From contig NZ_CP023696.1 of the NCBI RefSeq assembly GCF_008704425.1, positions 5,558,501 to 5,622,500 on the forward strand: a stretch of 64,000 nucleotides of DNA, given 5' to 3'. The stretch's first letter is position 1. Every line of letters starts with the position of its first letter. The notes beneath the pieces were generated by a model, which had not been told where the DNA came from, ran no database searches, and worked only from the letters and a program-made list of their open reading frames with translations. The translations under genes and the position numbers were made by a program. Positions 23,397 through 31,739 of this stretch are shown piece by piece. The DNA comes from Streptomyces fradiae ATCC 10745 = DSM 40063. Its GTDB lineage: Bacteria; Actinomycetota; Actinomycetes; Streptomycetales; Streptomycetaceae.

Positions 23397-24660
23397 GGAC
23401 CGCTCCCTCCACGGCGGTACCGAGCCGCCGCATGTAGCTCTCCTCGCCCCCGCCTCCGGCCACCACCCCGTCAGGCCCCCCGACCCCACCGACCCCACCG
23501 GCCCCACGGGGTCCGCCGGGCGGGGCCGCGAACGCCCCACCGGTGCCCCCGGCCCCGCCCGGCGACCCACCGCCCCCGTCACCCCCACCGCTCCCGGTGC
23601 CGTCCGCACCGTCCGCCGCGGCGGCGAGCACCTCCTCCACCGCCACGTCGACCAGCCCGGCGAGGGCCGCCTCGCGCTCCTCCGCCGGCAGCGCGGCCAC
23701 CGGCGGCGGGGGCCGCTCGCGCACGTACCGGTCGAAGAAGGCGCGCACGTCGTCCGGTCCGGCGGTGCGGGCCCGGTCCCGGCACAGGCTGTGCCGCAGC
23801 TCGTACGGGAGCTGCCGCATCGCCTCGCCGTACCCGAGGAGCACCAGGCGCGGCGCCTGGGCGCGGCGTACGGGCGCGTGCTCGTACAGGGCGAGGGCGA
23901 GCTGGCCGATCAGGTCCCACACGTCGGAGCCCGGATCGAGCCGGTCGCAGTCGTCCAGCACGAACCAGAACAGGTCGTCGGCGCCGGTCGCCTGGAGCAC
24001 CACCCAGTGCACCGCCTCGTCCAGCGCGGGCAGCGGGTCGTCGAGGTCGGTCGGCACGGGCGGCACGACGCCCGCGCGCGGGTCGGAGACGAACGCCGCG
24101 AGGCGCCGCACGACCTTGGTGGCCGTCATGGTCGGCCCCAGCAGGACCCGCGCGGGCCGGAACCCCTCGTGCTGCGAGAGGTGCCGGATGAAGGCGTACG
24201 TGTACGAGCGGCCGCTGTGCGGCTCGCCGTCCACGAGCAGCACCGACTTGTCGCTGTCGGCGACGAAGGCGCGCAGCGTCTCGCGCAGGTCCTCCCGGTC
24301 GAGGAAGACCTCCGCGCCGCGCAGCAGGTGCGTGCGGAAGACGTCCTGCGCGGCGTGCGCCTCGGCGTCCCGCTCCAGCTGGGCCAGGTACTCCTCGGCG
24401 TCCCGGACGTACGGGAGGGTCGCCAGCCGGTCGTCGAGGACGAGCGCGCGCAGCAGCCGCACCTGGGCGTCGATGGACCGGCGGGACGCCTGGACGAGGA
24501 CGCGCGCGTTCTGGGAGCTGACGGCGGTCAGCGGCAGCCCGCCGACGAAGTCCGGCGGAAAGCCCGCGTGGCGCAGCCGCGCGTACGGGTCGGTGGAGTC
24601 CAGCAGGTATTCGCGGACCCACTCGGTGACCTTGTCCCACTCCGGGGTCTCCAGCGGCAT
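23374..24660 (-). CDS. P-loop NTPase-like protein with Arg in place of the Walker Lys
   Basis: The 428-residue protein has a helical N-terminal region (1-130), a nucleotide-binding-like segment LLVDGEPHSGRSYTYAFI (residues 141-158) and an acidic strand LFWFVLDDCDRLD (230-242) typical of Walker B. In the loop GEPHSGRS the usual Lys is Arg, so ATP hydrolysis may be weak or absent. A C-terminal low-complexity Gly/Ala stretch (about 350-410) precedes a short helix. It lies just before and overlaps the large STAND gene and probably regulates it or shares its input. CAGGTG lies 5 bases before the ATG. Family beyond P-loop/STAND-like is not clear to me. Confidence 0.7.
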   Translation of the reverse strand: MPLETPEWDKVTEWVREYLLDSTDPYARLRHAGFPPDFVGGLPLTAVSSQNARVLVQASRRSIDAQVRLLRALVLDDRLATLPYVRDAEEYLAQLERDAEAHAAQDVFRTHLLRGAEVFLDREDLRETLRAFVADSDKSVLLVDGEPHSGRSYTYAFIRHLSQHEGFRPARVLLGPTMTATKVVRRLAAFVSDPRAGVVPPVPTDLDDPLPALDEAVHWVVLQATGADDLFWFVLDDCDRLDPGSDVWDLIGQLALALYEHAPVRRAQAPRLVLLGYGEAMRQLPYELRHSLCRDRARTAGPDDVRAFFDRYVRERPPPPVAALPAEEREAALAGLVDVAVEEVLAAAADGADGTGSGGGDGGGGSPGGAGGTGGAFAAPPGGPRGAGGVGGVGGPDGVVAGGGGEESYMRRLGTAVEGAVRVYRALH

Positions 24661-24759
24661 GGAGCACCTGCCCGGTCGTCGCCGTCGTGCCGGTCGCCCT
24701 CCCGGTCGCGCCGAGCCCCCCTTCGGCCCTCTCCCGTCATCCTCACACCGGGCGCGGGC

Positions 24760-25929
24760 TCATGCAATCCGGCCCAGCACGCGGTGCACGGGGCCCCGCA
24801 CCAGGGGGTCGCGGAGGTAGTCGGCGGCCCCGTGGTGGTGCGCGCTCGCGTTCCTGACCAGCACGTCCGTGACGCGTCCCGGCGGGGCGAAGTCGGGGCG
24901 CAGGGTGTGGTCGAGGGCGACGAGGTCGCGCGCGTCGGACGCGTTGAGCCACAGCGCCGTACCGGACGGCACGGCGGGGGGCGCGGCGAGGCAGCCCTGC
25001 ACCTCGGCGGAACCGAGCGGCGAGCCGATCGTCACGAACAGGTCGACCGGCTGCCCCCGCTCGGCCAGCACCTCGTACGCGGCGACGCTGCCCGGTCCGT
25101 GGCCGACGACGACGAGCGGCCCGCCGCCGTCGGCCGCCCGGCCGGCCTCGGCGGCGTCCAGCGCGTCCGCCACCGCCTGCCGCACGGCCGGTCCCGCGCC
25201 GCCCAGGAAGTACGCGTGGACGTCCTGGTAGACGCGCCGCACCAGGTTCCGGAAGAGCGCGGTCCGGCCGGGCCGGGCGAGGGACGGGGCGCTGGGCAGC
25301 GGCTCGGCGCCCGGCCCCGGACGGGGCTCCTCGGCCAGTGCGAGGGCCTCGGCGAGGTAGGCCATGTCGCGCAGCCACCCGTCCAGCGCCCCTCCGCCGG
25401 CCCGGCCCGGCGCCCGGCCCTCCGCCGTGCCCGCCGCTTCGCCGCCCGTCCCGCCCGATGCGGCCCTGTCCGGTGCCGTTCCGCTTGAGGCGGCCCTGTC
25501 GGGTGCCGGCCCGTCCGACGCGGCGCTGTCCGGTGTCGTCCCGCCCGGCGTCGTCCCGTCCGGCCGGCCGGCGCGGCCCCGCGCGGCCTCCGCGGCTTCC
25601 GCGGCGACACGGGCGACGAACCGGGCGGGGTCCTCCAGCGGCGGGGGGAACGACTCCGCGTTCTCCCCGCCCACCGCCCCGGCATCCCTCGTGCCCGCCG
25701 CCCCGCCCGCCGCCCCGGCCTCCGCCCGGGCGGCCGCGCCCGGCCGCCCCTCCATCGGGTCCGGCTCCCGGTCCGGCAGCGGCTCCGGGTGGAGGAGCGG
25801 CGCCCAGTACGCCAGATGCGACGTGCCGTTCGCGTCGCGCCCGAGCAGCGCCCGGTCCCATTCGGCCCTGAGAAGGTCGGCACGCGGCTTCGGGCCGCAG
25901 CCGTGGACGTACACGATCCGGGGACGCAT
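24760..25929 (-). CDS. Alpha/beta hydrolase with low-complexity insert
   Basis: The 389-residue protein begins MRPRIVYVHGCG, a hydrolase-type first strand with the HG oxyanion turn. It has the nucleophile elbow VVVGHGPGSVAAYEVL (about residue 275), SDARDLVALDH as an acidic loop, and a final His candidate in NASAHHHG. A 90-residue Ala/Gly/Pro/Asp-rich insert (about 95-185) includes the near repeat (A)PDRAAS(S/G)GT. The layout fits lipases or esterases of the Ser-hydrolase group found as effectors in STAND systems, where membrane lipid or thioester cleavage is proposed. GGAGG precedes the ATG; the nuclease gene ends 24 bases upstream. Catalytic residues are inferred from the pattern. Confidence 0.75.
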   Translation of the reverse strand: MRPRIVYVHGCGPKPRADLLRAEWDRALLGRDANGTSHLAYWAPLLHPEPLPDREPDPMEGRPGAAARAEAGAAGGAAGTRDAGAVGGENAESFPPPLEDPARFVARVAAEAAEAARGRAGRPDGTTPGGTTPDSAASDGPAPDRAASSGTAPDRAASGGTGGEAAGTAEGRAPGRAGGGALDGWLRDMAYLAEALALAEEPRPGPGAEPLPSAPSLARPGRTALFRNLVRRVYQDVHAYFLGGAGPAVRQAVADALDAAEAGRAADGGGPLVVVGHGPGSVAAYEVLAERGQPVDLFVTIGSPLGSAEVQGCLAAPPAVPSGTALWLNASDARDLVALDHTLRPDFAPPGRVTDVLVRNASAHHHGAADYLRDPLVRGPVHRVLGRIA

Positions 25930-25953
25930 CGGGCCTCCGTGGCTCGGGCTCGG

Positions 25954-26826
25954 TCAGAGGTGCAGGAGGGTCTCGTCCGGCGCTTCGAGGCGGCGCCAGC
26001 GGGCCTCCGGGTCGCGGGCGGCCGGCATCAGGTCGGCCGCGGGCAGCGGCCCGAGGTCCAGGCCGGTCAGCAGCGCCACGTCGTCCACCGGCACCTGGTA
26101 CGTGCGGAACGCCCCGAGCGGCGGCGGCGCCCCCGGCACGGCACCGGCCAGCGCCCGGTCGGCGTCACGCGTCAGATCGGGGCTCTGGTCCAGGACGTAC
26201 GCGGTCGCCGCGAGCGCCCCCTCGTGGACGAACGCGACGACCTTCCAGAACCGCAGCGGCACCTGGATGCCCCGGTACGGCGGGTCCGCGTCGTGCAGCA
26301 CCGGCCCGGTGAGCACGGTCAGGCGCCGCTCGTGGCGGGCCGCGTGGTCGAGGAGGTGGTTCTCCAGGCCCTGCCAGACCTGCTTGCCCTGGTTGAACAC
26401 GTCGGCCTGCGGGGCGGCGTTCGTGTAGTGGAACGTGTCGGAGTCCGCGCGGACGGCCACGGCCGACACGCCCCACACGGGGTCGAGGCGGCGCACGAGG
26501 TGGCCCCGGTCCAGCGAGTTGTCCCGGTACACCTCCGGTCCGGCCTGCCACTCCTCCGCGACGCGCGGGTCGTACCGCCACCGGTCGGAGCGCGGTACGT
26601 CCGTCAGCAGCCGCGCCCCGTCGACGCAGACGGCGGTGGCGGCGGCGAGCCGCCGGTCGGGGCGCAGGACCACGCTGAAGTGGGTGTACGGCAGCACGAC
26701 CGTCTCGACACGGGGCTGGGACAGGCGCGGCAGGGGTACGGCGGGGCCGAGGAAACCGGCGTCGTAGCCGTCCCGGTCGGTCAGCGACCCGCCGCCCGGA
26801 CCCTCCGAATCATCGGAAGAAATCAT
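25954..26826 (-). CDS. DNA/RNA non-specific endonuclease (NUC family, intracellular)
   Basis: The 290-residue product holds the Serratia-type nuclease core: NSLDRGHLVRR (residues 103-113, catalytic His109 in the DRGH motif), TNAAPQADVFNQGKQVW (135-151) with the metal-binding Asn, and the following Glu of LENHLL. Family enzymes cut single- and double-stranded DNA and RNA with a magnesium ion. Most known ones are secreted, but no signal peptide is present here, so it should act inside the cell. It heads the six-gene minus-strand run. ATG 26826 has no good ribosome binding site; TATCAG about 10 bases upstream, with TTGGGG 16 bases before that, hints at a leaderless transcript. Confidence 0.85.
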   Translation of the reverse strand: MISSDDSEGPGGGSLTDRDGYDAGFLGPAVPLPRLSQPRVETVVLPYTHFSVVLRPDRRLAAATAVCVDGARLLTDVPRSDRWRYDPRVAEEWQAGPEVYRDNSLDRGHLVRRLDPVWGVSAVAVRADSDTFHYTNAAPQADVFNQGKQVWQGLENHLLDHAARHERRLTVLTGPVLHDADPPYRGIQVPLRFWKVVAFVHEGALAATAYVLDQSPDLTRDADRALAGAVPGAPPPLGAFRTYQVPVDDVALLTGLDLGPLPAADLMPAARDPEARWRRLEAPDETLLHL

Positions 26827-27056
26827 GATCCGACTGATACCGCGCGACGGTGTGGCCCCAACGGCACCGCCTCCCACGCCACCCCATCAGCGCAGACCGC
26901 AGCCGGCCGGCCGCGACCGGCGCGGAACGCCTCCCGGCCGCGCCGGCGGGCCCGTTCAGGCGGATTCCGGCGCCGGGCCGGGCGGTGGGGGAGCGGACGA
27001 GGAAGGGATCGGGCGGAGATCCCTCCCCGTCCCGACCCCACCCCGCCAGGAGACCC
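26827..27056. promoter_or_regulatory. Divergent control region of the nuclease run and caspase gene
   Basis: The 230 bases separate the minus-strand six-gene run from the plus-strand caspase-like gene, so one regulator could act on both. On the minus strand TTGGGG and TATCAG, 16 bases apart, end close to the nuclease ATG. On the plus strand I see no convincing boxes. No long inverted repeat is visible. Confidence 0.4.
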
Positions 27057-27902
27057 ATGGGCGCCACCGGCCTTTCCCTGCACATCGGACTGAACACGGT
27101 CGACCCGGACCGCTACGACGGCTGGAACGGGCACCTCGTCGCCTGCGAGAACGACGCCCGCGACCTCTCCGTCCTCGCCTCCGACGCCGGCTACTCCGGC
27201 ACGGTGCTGCTCACGGAGGAGGCGACCGTCGACGGCGTGACCGCCGCCCTGCGCGCCGCCGCGGCGCGCCTGCGCGACGGCGACGCCTTCCTCCTCACGT
27301 ACTCGGGGCACGGCGGCCAGGTCCCGGACGAGACCGAGGGCGGCGACGAGCCCGACGCACTGGACGAGACCCTGGTCCTGTACGACCGGCAGTTCCTGGA
27401 CGACGAGCTCAACCGCGAACTGGCGCGGTTCGCCGAGGGCGTGCGCGTCCTCGTGCTGCTCGACTGCTGCCACAGCGGCACCGGCATCGAGGTCCGGGAC
27501 CTGCTCACCCCGCACGCACTGCGCGAGCAGTTCGGCACGGAGGACCGGGAGCAGATCGAGACCGTCTCGCGCCTGATGCCGGTCGCCCGGCAGGGCGCCA
27601 TCTACCGGCGGGACAGGGACTTCTTCCAGGAGCTCCAGCGGGAACTGCGCGCCGACGGCCGCCGCGCCGACGCGCTGCTGATCTCGGCGTGCCAGGACAA
27701 CCAGCTCGCGGCGGACGGCCGGGTGAACGGCCTGTTCACCGGCACCCTGCTGAGGGTCTGGGACAAGGGCGCGTTCAGCGGCGGGCACCGGGCCTTCCAC
27801 CGCGCGATCGTCAGCCGCATGCCCGCCACGCAGAGCCCCAACCTCCACCTGTCGGGCCACCCCGCGCCGTCCTTCCTCGCCCAGCGCCCCTTCACGGTCT
27901 GA
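27057..27902 (+). CDS. Caspase-like cysteine peptidase (C14, metacaspase type)
   Basis: The 281-residue protein is a single caspase-fold domain. It has LHIGLNTVDPDRYDGWNG at the first strand, NDARDLSVLASDAGY, the catalytic His85 in LLTYSGHGGQVPD, and the catalytic Cys138 in VLLDCCHSGTGIE. A late ISACQDNQLAAD matches the conserved strand after the active site. Bacterial members cut after basic residues and appear as death effectors. The substrate is not shown. There is no adaptor domain, signal peptide or membrane segment. AGGAG lies 4 bases before the ATG. It diverges from the nuclease/STAND/trypsin run, which makes a shared system likely. Confidence 0.88.
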   Translation: MGATGLSLHIGLNTVDPDRYDGWNGHLVACENDARDLSVLASDAGYSGTVLLTEEATVDGVTAALRAAAARLRDGDAFLLTYSGHGGQVPDETEGGDEPDALDETLVLYDRQFLDDELNRELARFAEGVRVLVLLDCCHSGTGIEVRDLLTPHALREQFGTEDREQIETVSRLMPVARQGAIYRRDRDFFQELQRELRADGRRADALLISACQDNQLAADGRVNGLFTGTLLRVWDKGAFSGGHRAFHRAIVSRMPATQSPNLHLSGHPAPSFLAQRPFTV

Positions 27903-28111
27903 TCCCCGGCCCCCGGACGGCCCCGGACGGCCCCGGACGGCTTCGAACCGCCGGGAACGCACCGGGCGCGGCGCGGCAGGAGACGGCCCCGGCCGCTCCT
28001 GTGTCCCCGGCACCCCGGGCGCGCCCGGTCCCACGGCCGCCCCGCCCCTACAGCTGTCCGGCCGCCCCGCTTCGCCGGGCCGGAGGGGACGTCGGCGCGC
28101 ACCGCGAAGGC

Positions 28112-28393
28112 TCAGCCGAACAGGGCGGGCACGCGGATCGTGTGGATCGGGCGGTCCCGCCAGGTCGCACCCCGGCCGGGGCGGGCGGGCCCGTGCGCGG
28201 GCAGCCGCGCCCCGGCGGGCACCTTCCCGCCCTCCTCGCCGTCCCGCCGGCGGCCCTCCCCGCCACCCCGCCCACCGGCCCCGGGCGCGCCGCCCTCCCG
28301 CCCGGCCCGGACGGGCGGCGGCGCGTCCCCGTTGTTCCGCGCACGCGCGCGGGCGCCGCCGCGGCCGCTCTTCCTGGAACCCTTCGACACCAC
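28112..28393 (-). CDS. Small basic hypothetical protein
   Basis: The 93-residue product starts VVSKGSRKSGRGGARARARN, is rich in Arg and Gly in the first two thirds and ends in WRDRPIHTIRVPALFG. It has no hydrophobic core and could bind nucleic acid. The main support is a strong GGAGGAGG just upstream of two adjacent GTG codons (28393 or 28390). It precedes no other gene on its strand closely, and follows the CBS gene at 45 bases. A spurious frame cannot be excluded. Confidence 0.5.
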   Translation of the reverse strand: MVSKGSRKSGRGGARARARNNGDAPPPVRAGREGGAPGAGGRGGGEGRRRDGEEGGKVPAGARLPAHGPARPGRGATWRDRPIHTIRVPALFG

Positions 28394-28438
28394 GCCCACC
28401 TCCTCCTGACGGGCCGGGTCCGGCCGCGTCACGTCACC

Positions 28439-29176
28439 TCACGGCACGGGTGAGACCCGGTCCTCGTCCGGCCGGGGCGGAAGGCCCGGCATCACCGGGT
28501 ACGGGAACGGGTACGACCGCTGCCCGCCCCCGCCGGGCGGGACCTCCAGACCGTGCCCGGCCAGGGCCGACACGACGTCGGCAGCGGTGAACAGCCCGGC
28601 CAGCACCCCGGCGTCACCGACCACCGGAAGGGCGTCGCAGCGGTTGGCGTCCATCACGTCCACCGCCCGGCCCACCGAGTCCTCGCGGTGCACCACCGCG
28701 CACCTGCGGTACCGCACCAGGTCGCGCGCGTGGCGCCGGGAGAGCGTCACGGCGGGCGCCGCACAGGCGACCGCCACCTCGGCCCGTTCCAGCAGCCCGG
28801 AGCACCGCCCGTCCGGCAGGACCACCGGCAGGTGCCGCGCGCCGGACCGCTCCAGCAGCTCCCACGCGACCAGCAGCGTCTCCCCGGCGGCGACGGTCAC
28901 CAGCAAGGTCCGCATCACCTCCCGTACCGGCCGCTCCAGCACCGGTACGGCGCGCGGCCCGCCGGCCCGCCCCCCGGCCACCGGGTCCGGGGCACCCGCG
29001 TCCGGGCCGCCCGCGTCCAGGGCGCCGGCGTCCGGGGCATCAGGCACGCCCGAGCCCCTTGAGGCACCTGAGGCGTCCGAGGCACCCGGACCAGTGGAAG
29101 CGCGCGGTTCCTCCCCGCGCCCCGCGCCGCGACCGGCGTCCTGCTCGGCGCCCCGCGCCGGTGCGTGCTGCCCCAT
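28439..29176 (-). CDS. CBS-domain pair protein
   Basis: The 245-residue protein has a disordered Ala/Gly/Asp/Ser-rich N-terminus (1-80) with short repeats around PDAGALDAGGPDAGAPD. Two CBS motifs follow: VREVMRTLLVTVAAGETLL to RHLPVVLPDGRCSGLLE, and RYRRCAVVHREDSVGRAVD to CDALPVVGDAGVLAGLF. Tandem CBS pairs bind adenine nucleotides and usually regulate a partner. No second domain is present, so it is a stand-alone sensor. GGGAGG lies 5 bases before the ATG. It sits between a small basic gene and a phosphoribosyltransferase in the same direction, perhaps in one transcript. Confidence 0.85.
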   Translation of the reverse strand: MGQHAPARGAEQDAGRGAGRGEEPRASTGPGASDASGASRGSGVPDAPDAGALDAGGPDAGAPDPVAGGRAGGPRAVPVLERPVREVMRTLLVTVAAGETLLVAWELLERSGARHLPVVLPDGRCSGLLERAEVAVACAAPAVTLSRRHARDLVRYRRCAVVHREDSVGRAVDVMDANRCDALPVVGDAGVLAGLFTAADVVSALAGHGLEVPPGGGGQRSYPFPYPVMPGLPPRPDEDRVSPVP

Positions 29177-29293
29177 GACGGCCTCCCGGACGGTCGGCTC
29201 CGGTGCCTTCGGTACCGGACATCCCTCCCTTCCACTGTGGGCCCTCCTGCGGGCCGCGCAAGGGGATGGGACGCCCGTGCCGCCACGGACCGC

Positions 29294-29995
29294 TCAGCCC
29301 CCGCCCTCCGGCGGGGCCGAGTACGGGTCGTCCGGCGACGGCGACGGCGACGGCGACGGGGGCGGCGCGTGCCGGGCCAGCAGCCGGGTGACCTCCTCGT
29401 CGGAGGTCTGCGCGAAGTCGTCGTACCACTGCCCCACGGACCCGAACCACTCCGGCGACGACAGGCACACCACCTCGTCCGCCTCCCGGCGCAGCAGCGC
29501 CAGCGCCTCCGGCGGGGCGACCGGCACAGCCACCACCACCCTGGCCGCGCCCTGCGCCCGCGCGACCCGGCAGGCCGCCAGGGCGGTCGAGCCGGTCGCG
29601 ATGCCGTCGTCCACGAGCAGGGCCGTACGCCCCCGCAGCGGCACCCCCGGCCGGTCGCGCCGGTAGCGCAGCGCGCGCTCCAGAAGCACCTCCCGCTCGG
29701 CCTCCTCCACCCGCGCCCGTGCCTCCGCGCCCACCCCGGCGGCGCGCACCACCGCGTCGTTGACGATGCGTACGCCGCCTTCGCCGATCGCCCCGAAACC
29801 GAGCTCGGGCCGGGACGGCACGCCCAGTTTGCGGACGACCAGCACGTCCAGCGGGGCGCCCAGCGCCGAGGCCACCTCGGCGGCGACGGGCACCCCGCCG
29901 CGCGGCAGCCCGAGCACGACGGGGTGGTCGCGGCGCAGCCCCCGCAGGGCCTCGGCGAGCTCCCGTCCGGCGGCGGCGCGATCCGTGAACCGCAT
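29294..29995 (-). CDS. Phosphoribosyltransferase-domain protein
   Basis: The 233-residue protein resembles the one at 11239-11922: VVLGLPRGGVPVAAEVASAL, RPELGFGAIGEGG, the PRPP loop ALLVDDGIATGSTALA and a conserved YDDFAQTSDEEV. The C-terminus ends in a (SP)n and Pro/Gly-rich tail of about 28 residues. Its substrate is unknown. ATG 29995 was chosen because the core begins there and GGAG precedes it; the frame extends 26 codons further. It runs toward the CBS gene and diverges from the DoxX gene. Confidence 0.85.
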   Translation of the reverse strand: MRFTDRAAAGRELAEALRGLRRDHPVVLGLPRGGVPVAAEVASALGAPLDVLVVRKLGVPSRPELGFGAIGEGGVRIVNDAVVRAAGVGAEARARVEEAEREVLLERALRYRRDRPGVPLRGRTALLVDDGIATGSTALAACRVARAQGAARVVVAVPVAPPEALALLRREADEVVCLSSPEWFGSVGQWYDDFAQTSDEEVTRLLARHAPPPSPSPSPSPDDPYSAPPEGGG

Positions 29996-30146
29996 GACTC
30001 CATCGTAGGAGCGCCGCCCGGAGGCTGCCTGTTCGTCCGGAAGTATCCTGGTGTGAGGCGCCTGTCCTGCCACCGTTCCGCCACCGAACCGCTCCGTGGC
30101 CGTTCAGCGGGAACCACCGCGTGCAACGATCGAAGCGGAGGACCAG

Positions 30147-30566
30147 ATGGACATCCTCGTACTCGTCGGGCGCATCCTCTTCGCCCTTCCGTTCCTGGCC
30201 TTCGGCGCCAACCACCTGCTGAAGACCCCGTACATGGCCGGCTACGCGGAGAGCAAGGGACTGCCCGCGGCCAAGGCCACCACCATCCTCAGCGGCGTCC
30301 TGCTCGTCGTCGGCGGGCTCAGCGTCCTGCTCGGCGTCTGGGCCGACCTCGGACTGCTGCTGCTCCTCGTGTTCCTCATCCCGACGACGCTGGTGATGCA
30401 CGCGTTCTGGAGGGAGAGCACGCCGGACGGCCGGCAGGCCGAGATGACCCAGTTCCTCAAGAACGTCGGCCTGACCGGCGCGGCCCTCGCCCTGCTCGCG
30501 TTCGTCTCGTTCACGGGCGACGAACTCGGACTGACCGTCACCGGACCCCTGTCCTCCATGGACTGA
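30147..30566 (+). CDS. DoxX-family membrane protein
   Basis: The 139-residue protein has four hydrophobic helices: LVGRILFALPFLAFGANHL, TTILSGVLLVVGGLSVLLG, LGLLLLLVFLIPTTLVMHAF and LTGAALALLAF. A short loop with FWRESTPDGRQAEM sits before the last. This is the DoxX/SURF4-like topology; members of this group are tied to oxidative or thiol stress responses, but the activity here is unknown. GGAGG lies 5 bases before the ATG. It is transcribed away from the phosphoribosyltransferase. Confidence 0.88.
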   Translation: MDILVLVGRILFALPFLAFGANHLLKTPYMAGYAESKGLPAAKATTILSGVLLVVGGLSVLLGVWADLGLLLLLVFLIPTTLVMHAFWRESTPDGRQAEMTQFLKNVGLTGAALALLAFVSFTGDELGLTVTGPLSSMD

Positions 30567-30669
30567 CGGAAGGCCCGGCCCGCCGACCGGACCGGACGCC
30601 GCGGGAGCACTGCGGCGCCGGACCGTGTCGGAGTTGGGCCGAACGGGTGAGGGGCGCCAGGATGGGCGC

Positions 30670-31068
30670 ATGAGTAGGTACGAGAGGTACGACGTCACCG
30701 ACGAGCAGTGGGAGGGTCTGGCGCAGGTCGTCCCGCTGCGGGGGCGCGACGAGTGGCCGTCCAGGGTCGACCACGGCACGATCCCGCAGGACTCCGAGGC
30801 CGGGGCGCAGCGCCGCATGGTGGTGCTGCGCGTCCAGGTCTTCGCGGACGCGCGGGAGGTCGCCGAGTACCTCGTCGCGCAGATCCCCGTGCTGCTGGAC
30901 CTGACCAGCGCCGAGGGCGACGTCGCCAAGAGGGTGCTGGACTTCAGCAGCGGCGTGGTCTTCGGGCTGGGCAGTTCGATGCACCGGGTCGACCGGAACG
31001 TGTTCCTCCTGACGCCCGCCGGTACGGAGGTCGAGGGCACCGCGGCTGCGGCCGTCCCGCACGCCTGA
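30670..31068 (+). CDS. SepF-family cell division protein (paralogue)
   Basis: The 132-residue product matches the SepF domain: VVLRVQVFADAREVAEYL, IPVLLDLTSAEGDVAKRVLDF, and SGVVFGLGSSMHRVDRNVFLLTP, the compact alpha/beta core that dimerises and binds FtsZ. Typical SepF has a membrane-binding amphipathic N-terminal helix; here the N-terminus (SRYERYDVTDEQWEG) is short and hydrophilic, so membrane anchoring is doubtful. Streptomyces carry several SepF copies; the main one lies in the division cluster, which is not here, so this is an accessory copy. GTG 30625 is an alternative start. Confidence 0.85.
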   Translation: MSRYERYDVTDEQWEGLAQVVPLRGRDEWPSRVDHGTIPQDSEAGAQRRMVVLRVQVFADAREVAEYLVAQIPVLLDLTSAEGDVAKRVLDFSSGVVFGLGSSMHRVDRNVFLLTPAGTEVEGTAAAAVPHA

Positions 31069-31244
31069 AGGCCCGCCCCCACCTGAAGGTCCGTTCCACC
31101 CGAAGGCCCCCGCCTGAAGGTCGCCCCGCCCGCAGGCGCCCGCCTGCCGTCCGGGCCGGCCGGCGGGCGGGGCGGCGGGTCGCGGGGACGGCGGGGCGGG
31201 GGCGCGGTCGAGGGACGCGGGGCGGTGGTGGTAGACCTGACGCC

Positions 31245-31613
31245 GTGACCGAACCGGACGTACAGGGACTGCAGCGCAGGCTGGCCGAGTTCGCCGCCTC
31301 GCGCGCATGGCAGCCGTACCACACCCCGAAGAACCTGGCGGCGGCGCTCAGCGTCGAGGCGGCCGAACTGCTGGAGATCTTCCAGTGGATGACGCCCGAC
31401 GAGGCCGAGCGCGTCATGGACGATCCGGAGGCGGCGCACCGCGTGGCCGACGAGGTCGCCGACGTGCTCGCCTACCTCCTCCAGTTCTGCCGGGTGCTGG
31501 GGATCGACCCGCTCCAGGCGCTGTCCGCGAAGATCGACCGGAACGAGCGGCGCTTCCCCGTCGGACGCCCTCCGGGGCGGGCCGCACGCCCCGATCGTCA
31601 CTCTGCGGAGTGA
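31245..31613 (+). CDS. MazG-like nucleotide pyrophosphohydrolase
   Basis: The 122-residue all-helical protein has the metal-binding pattern of the MazG/RS21-C6 type: LSVEAAELLEIFQWM (the ExxE helix) and ADEVADVLAYLLQFCRVLGI (the ExxD helix). These coordinate magnesium for hydrolysis of non-canonical nucleoside triphosphates to monophosphates. The length fits the single-domain subgroup. The start is a GTG without a clear ribosome binding site. The 175 bases before it contain four CCTGAAGG-like short repeats. Confidence 0.85.
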   Translation: MTEPDVQGLQRRLAEFAASRAWQPYHTPKNLAAALSVEAAELLEIFQWMTPDEAERVMDDPEAAHRVADEVADVLAYLLQFCRVLGIDPLQALSAKIDRNERRFPVGRPPGRAARPDRHSAE

Positions 31614-31739
31614 TGGAGGTATCCACACTGAGATTCCTGTCCACAGATTTCCGAATTCCCCTGGTGTTTGGGCTCGGACGGCTTCACTCTGGGTAGTGAA
31701 TCTGTGAGCGGACAGTCGTACGAAACGGGGGCGGCGGAC

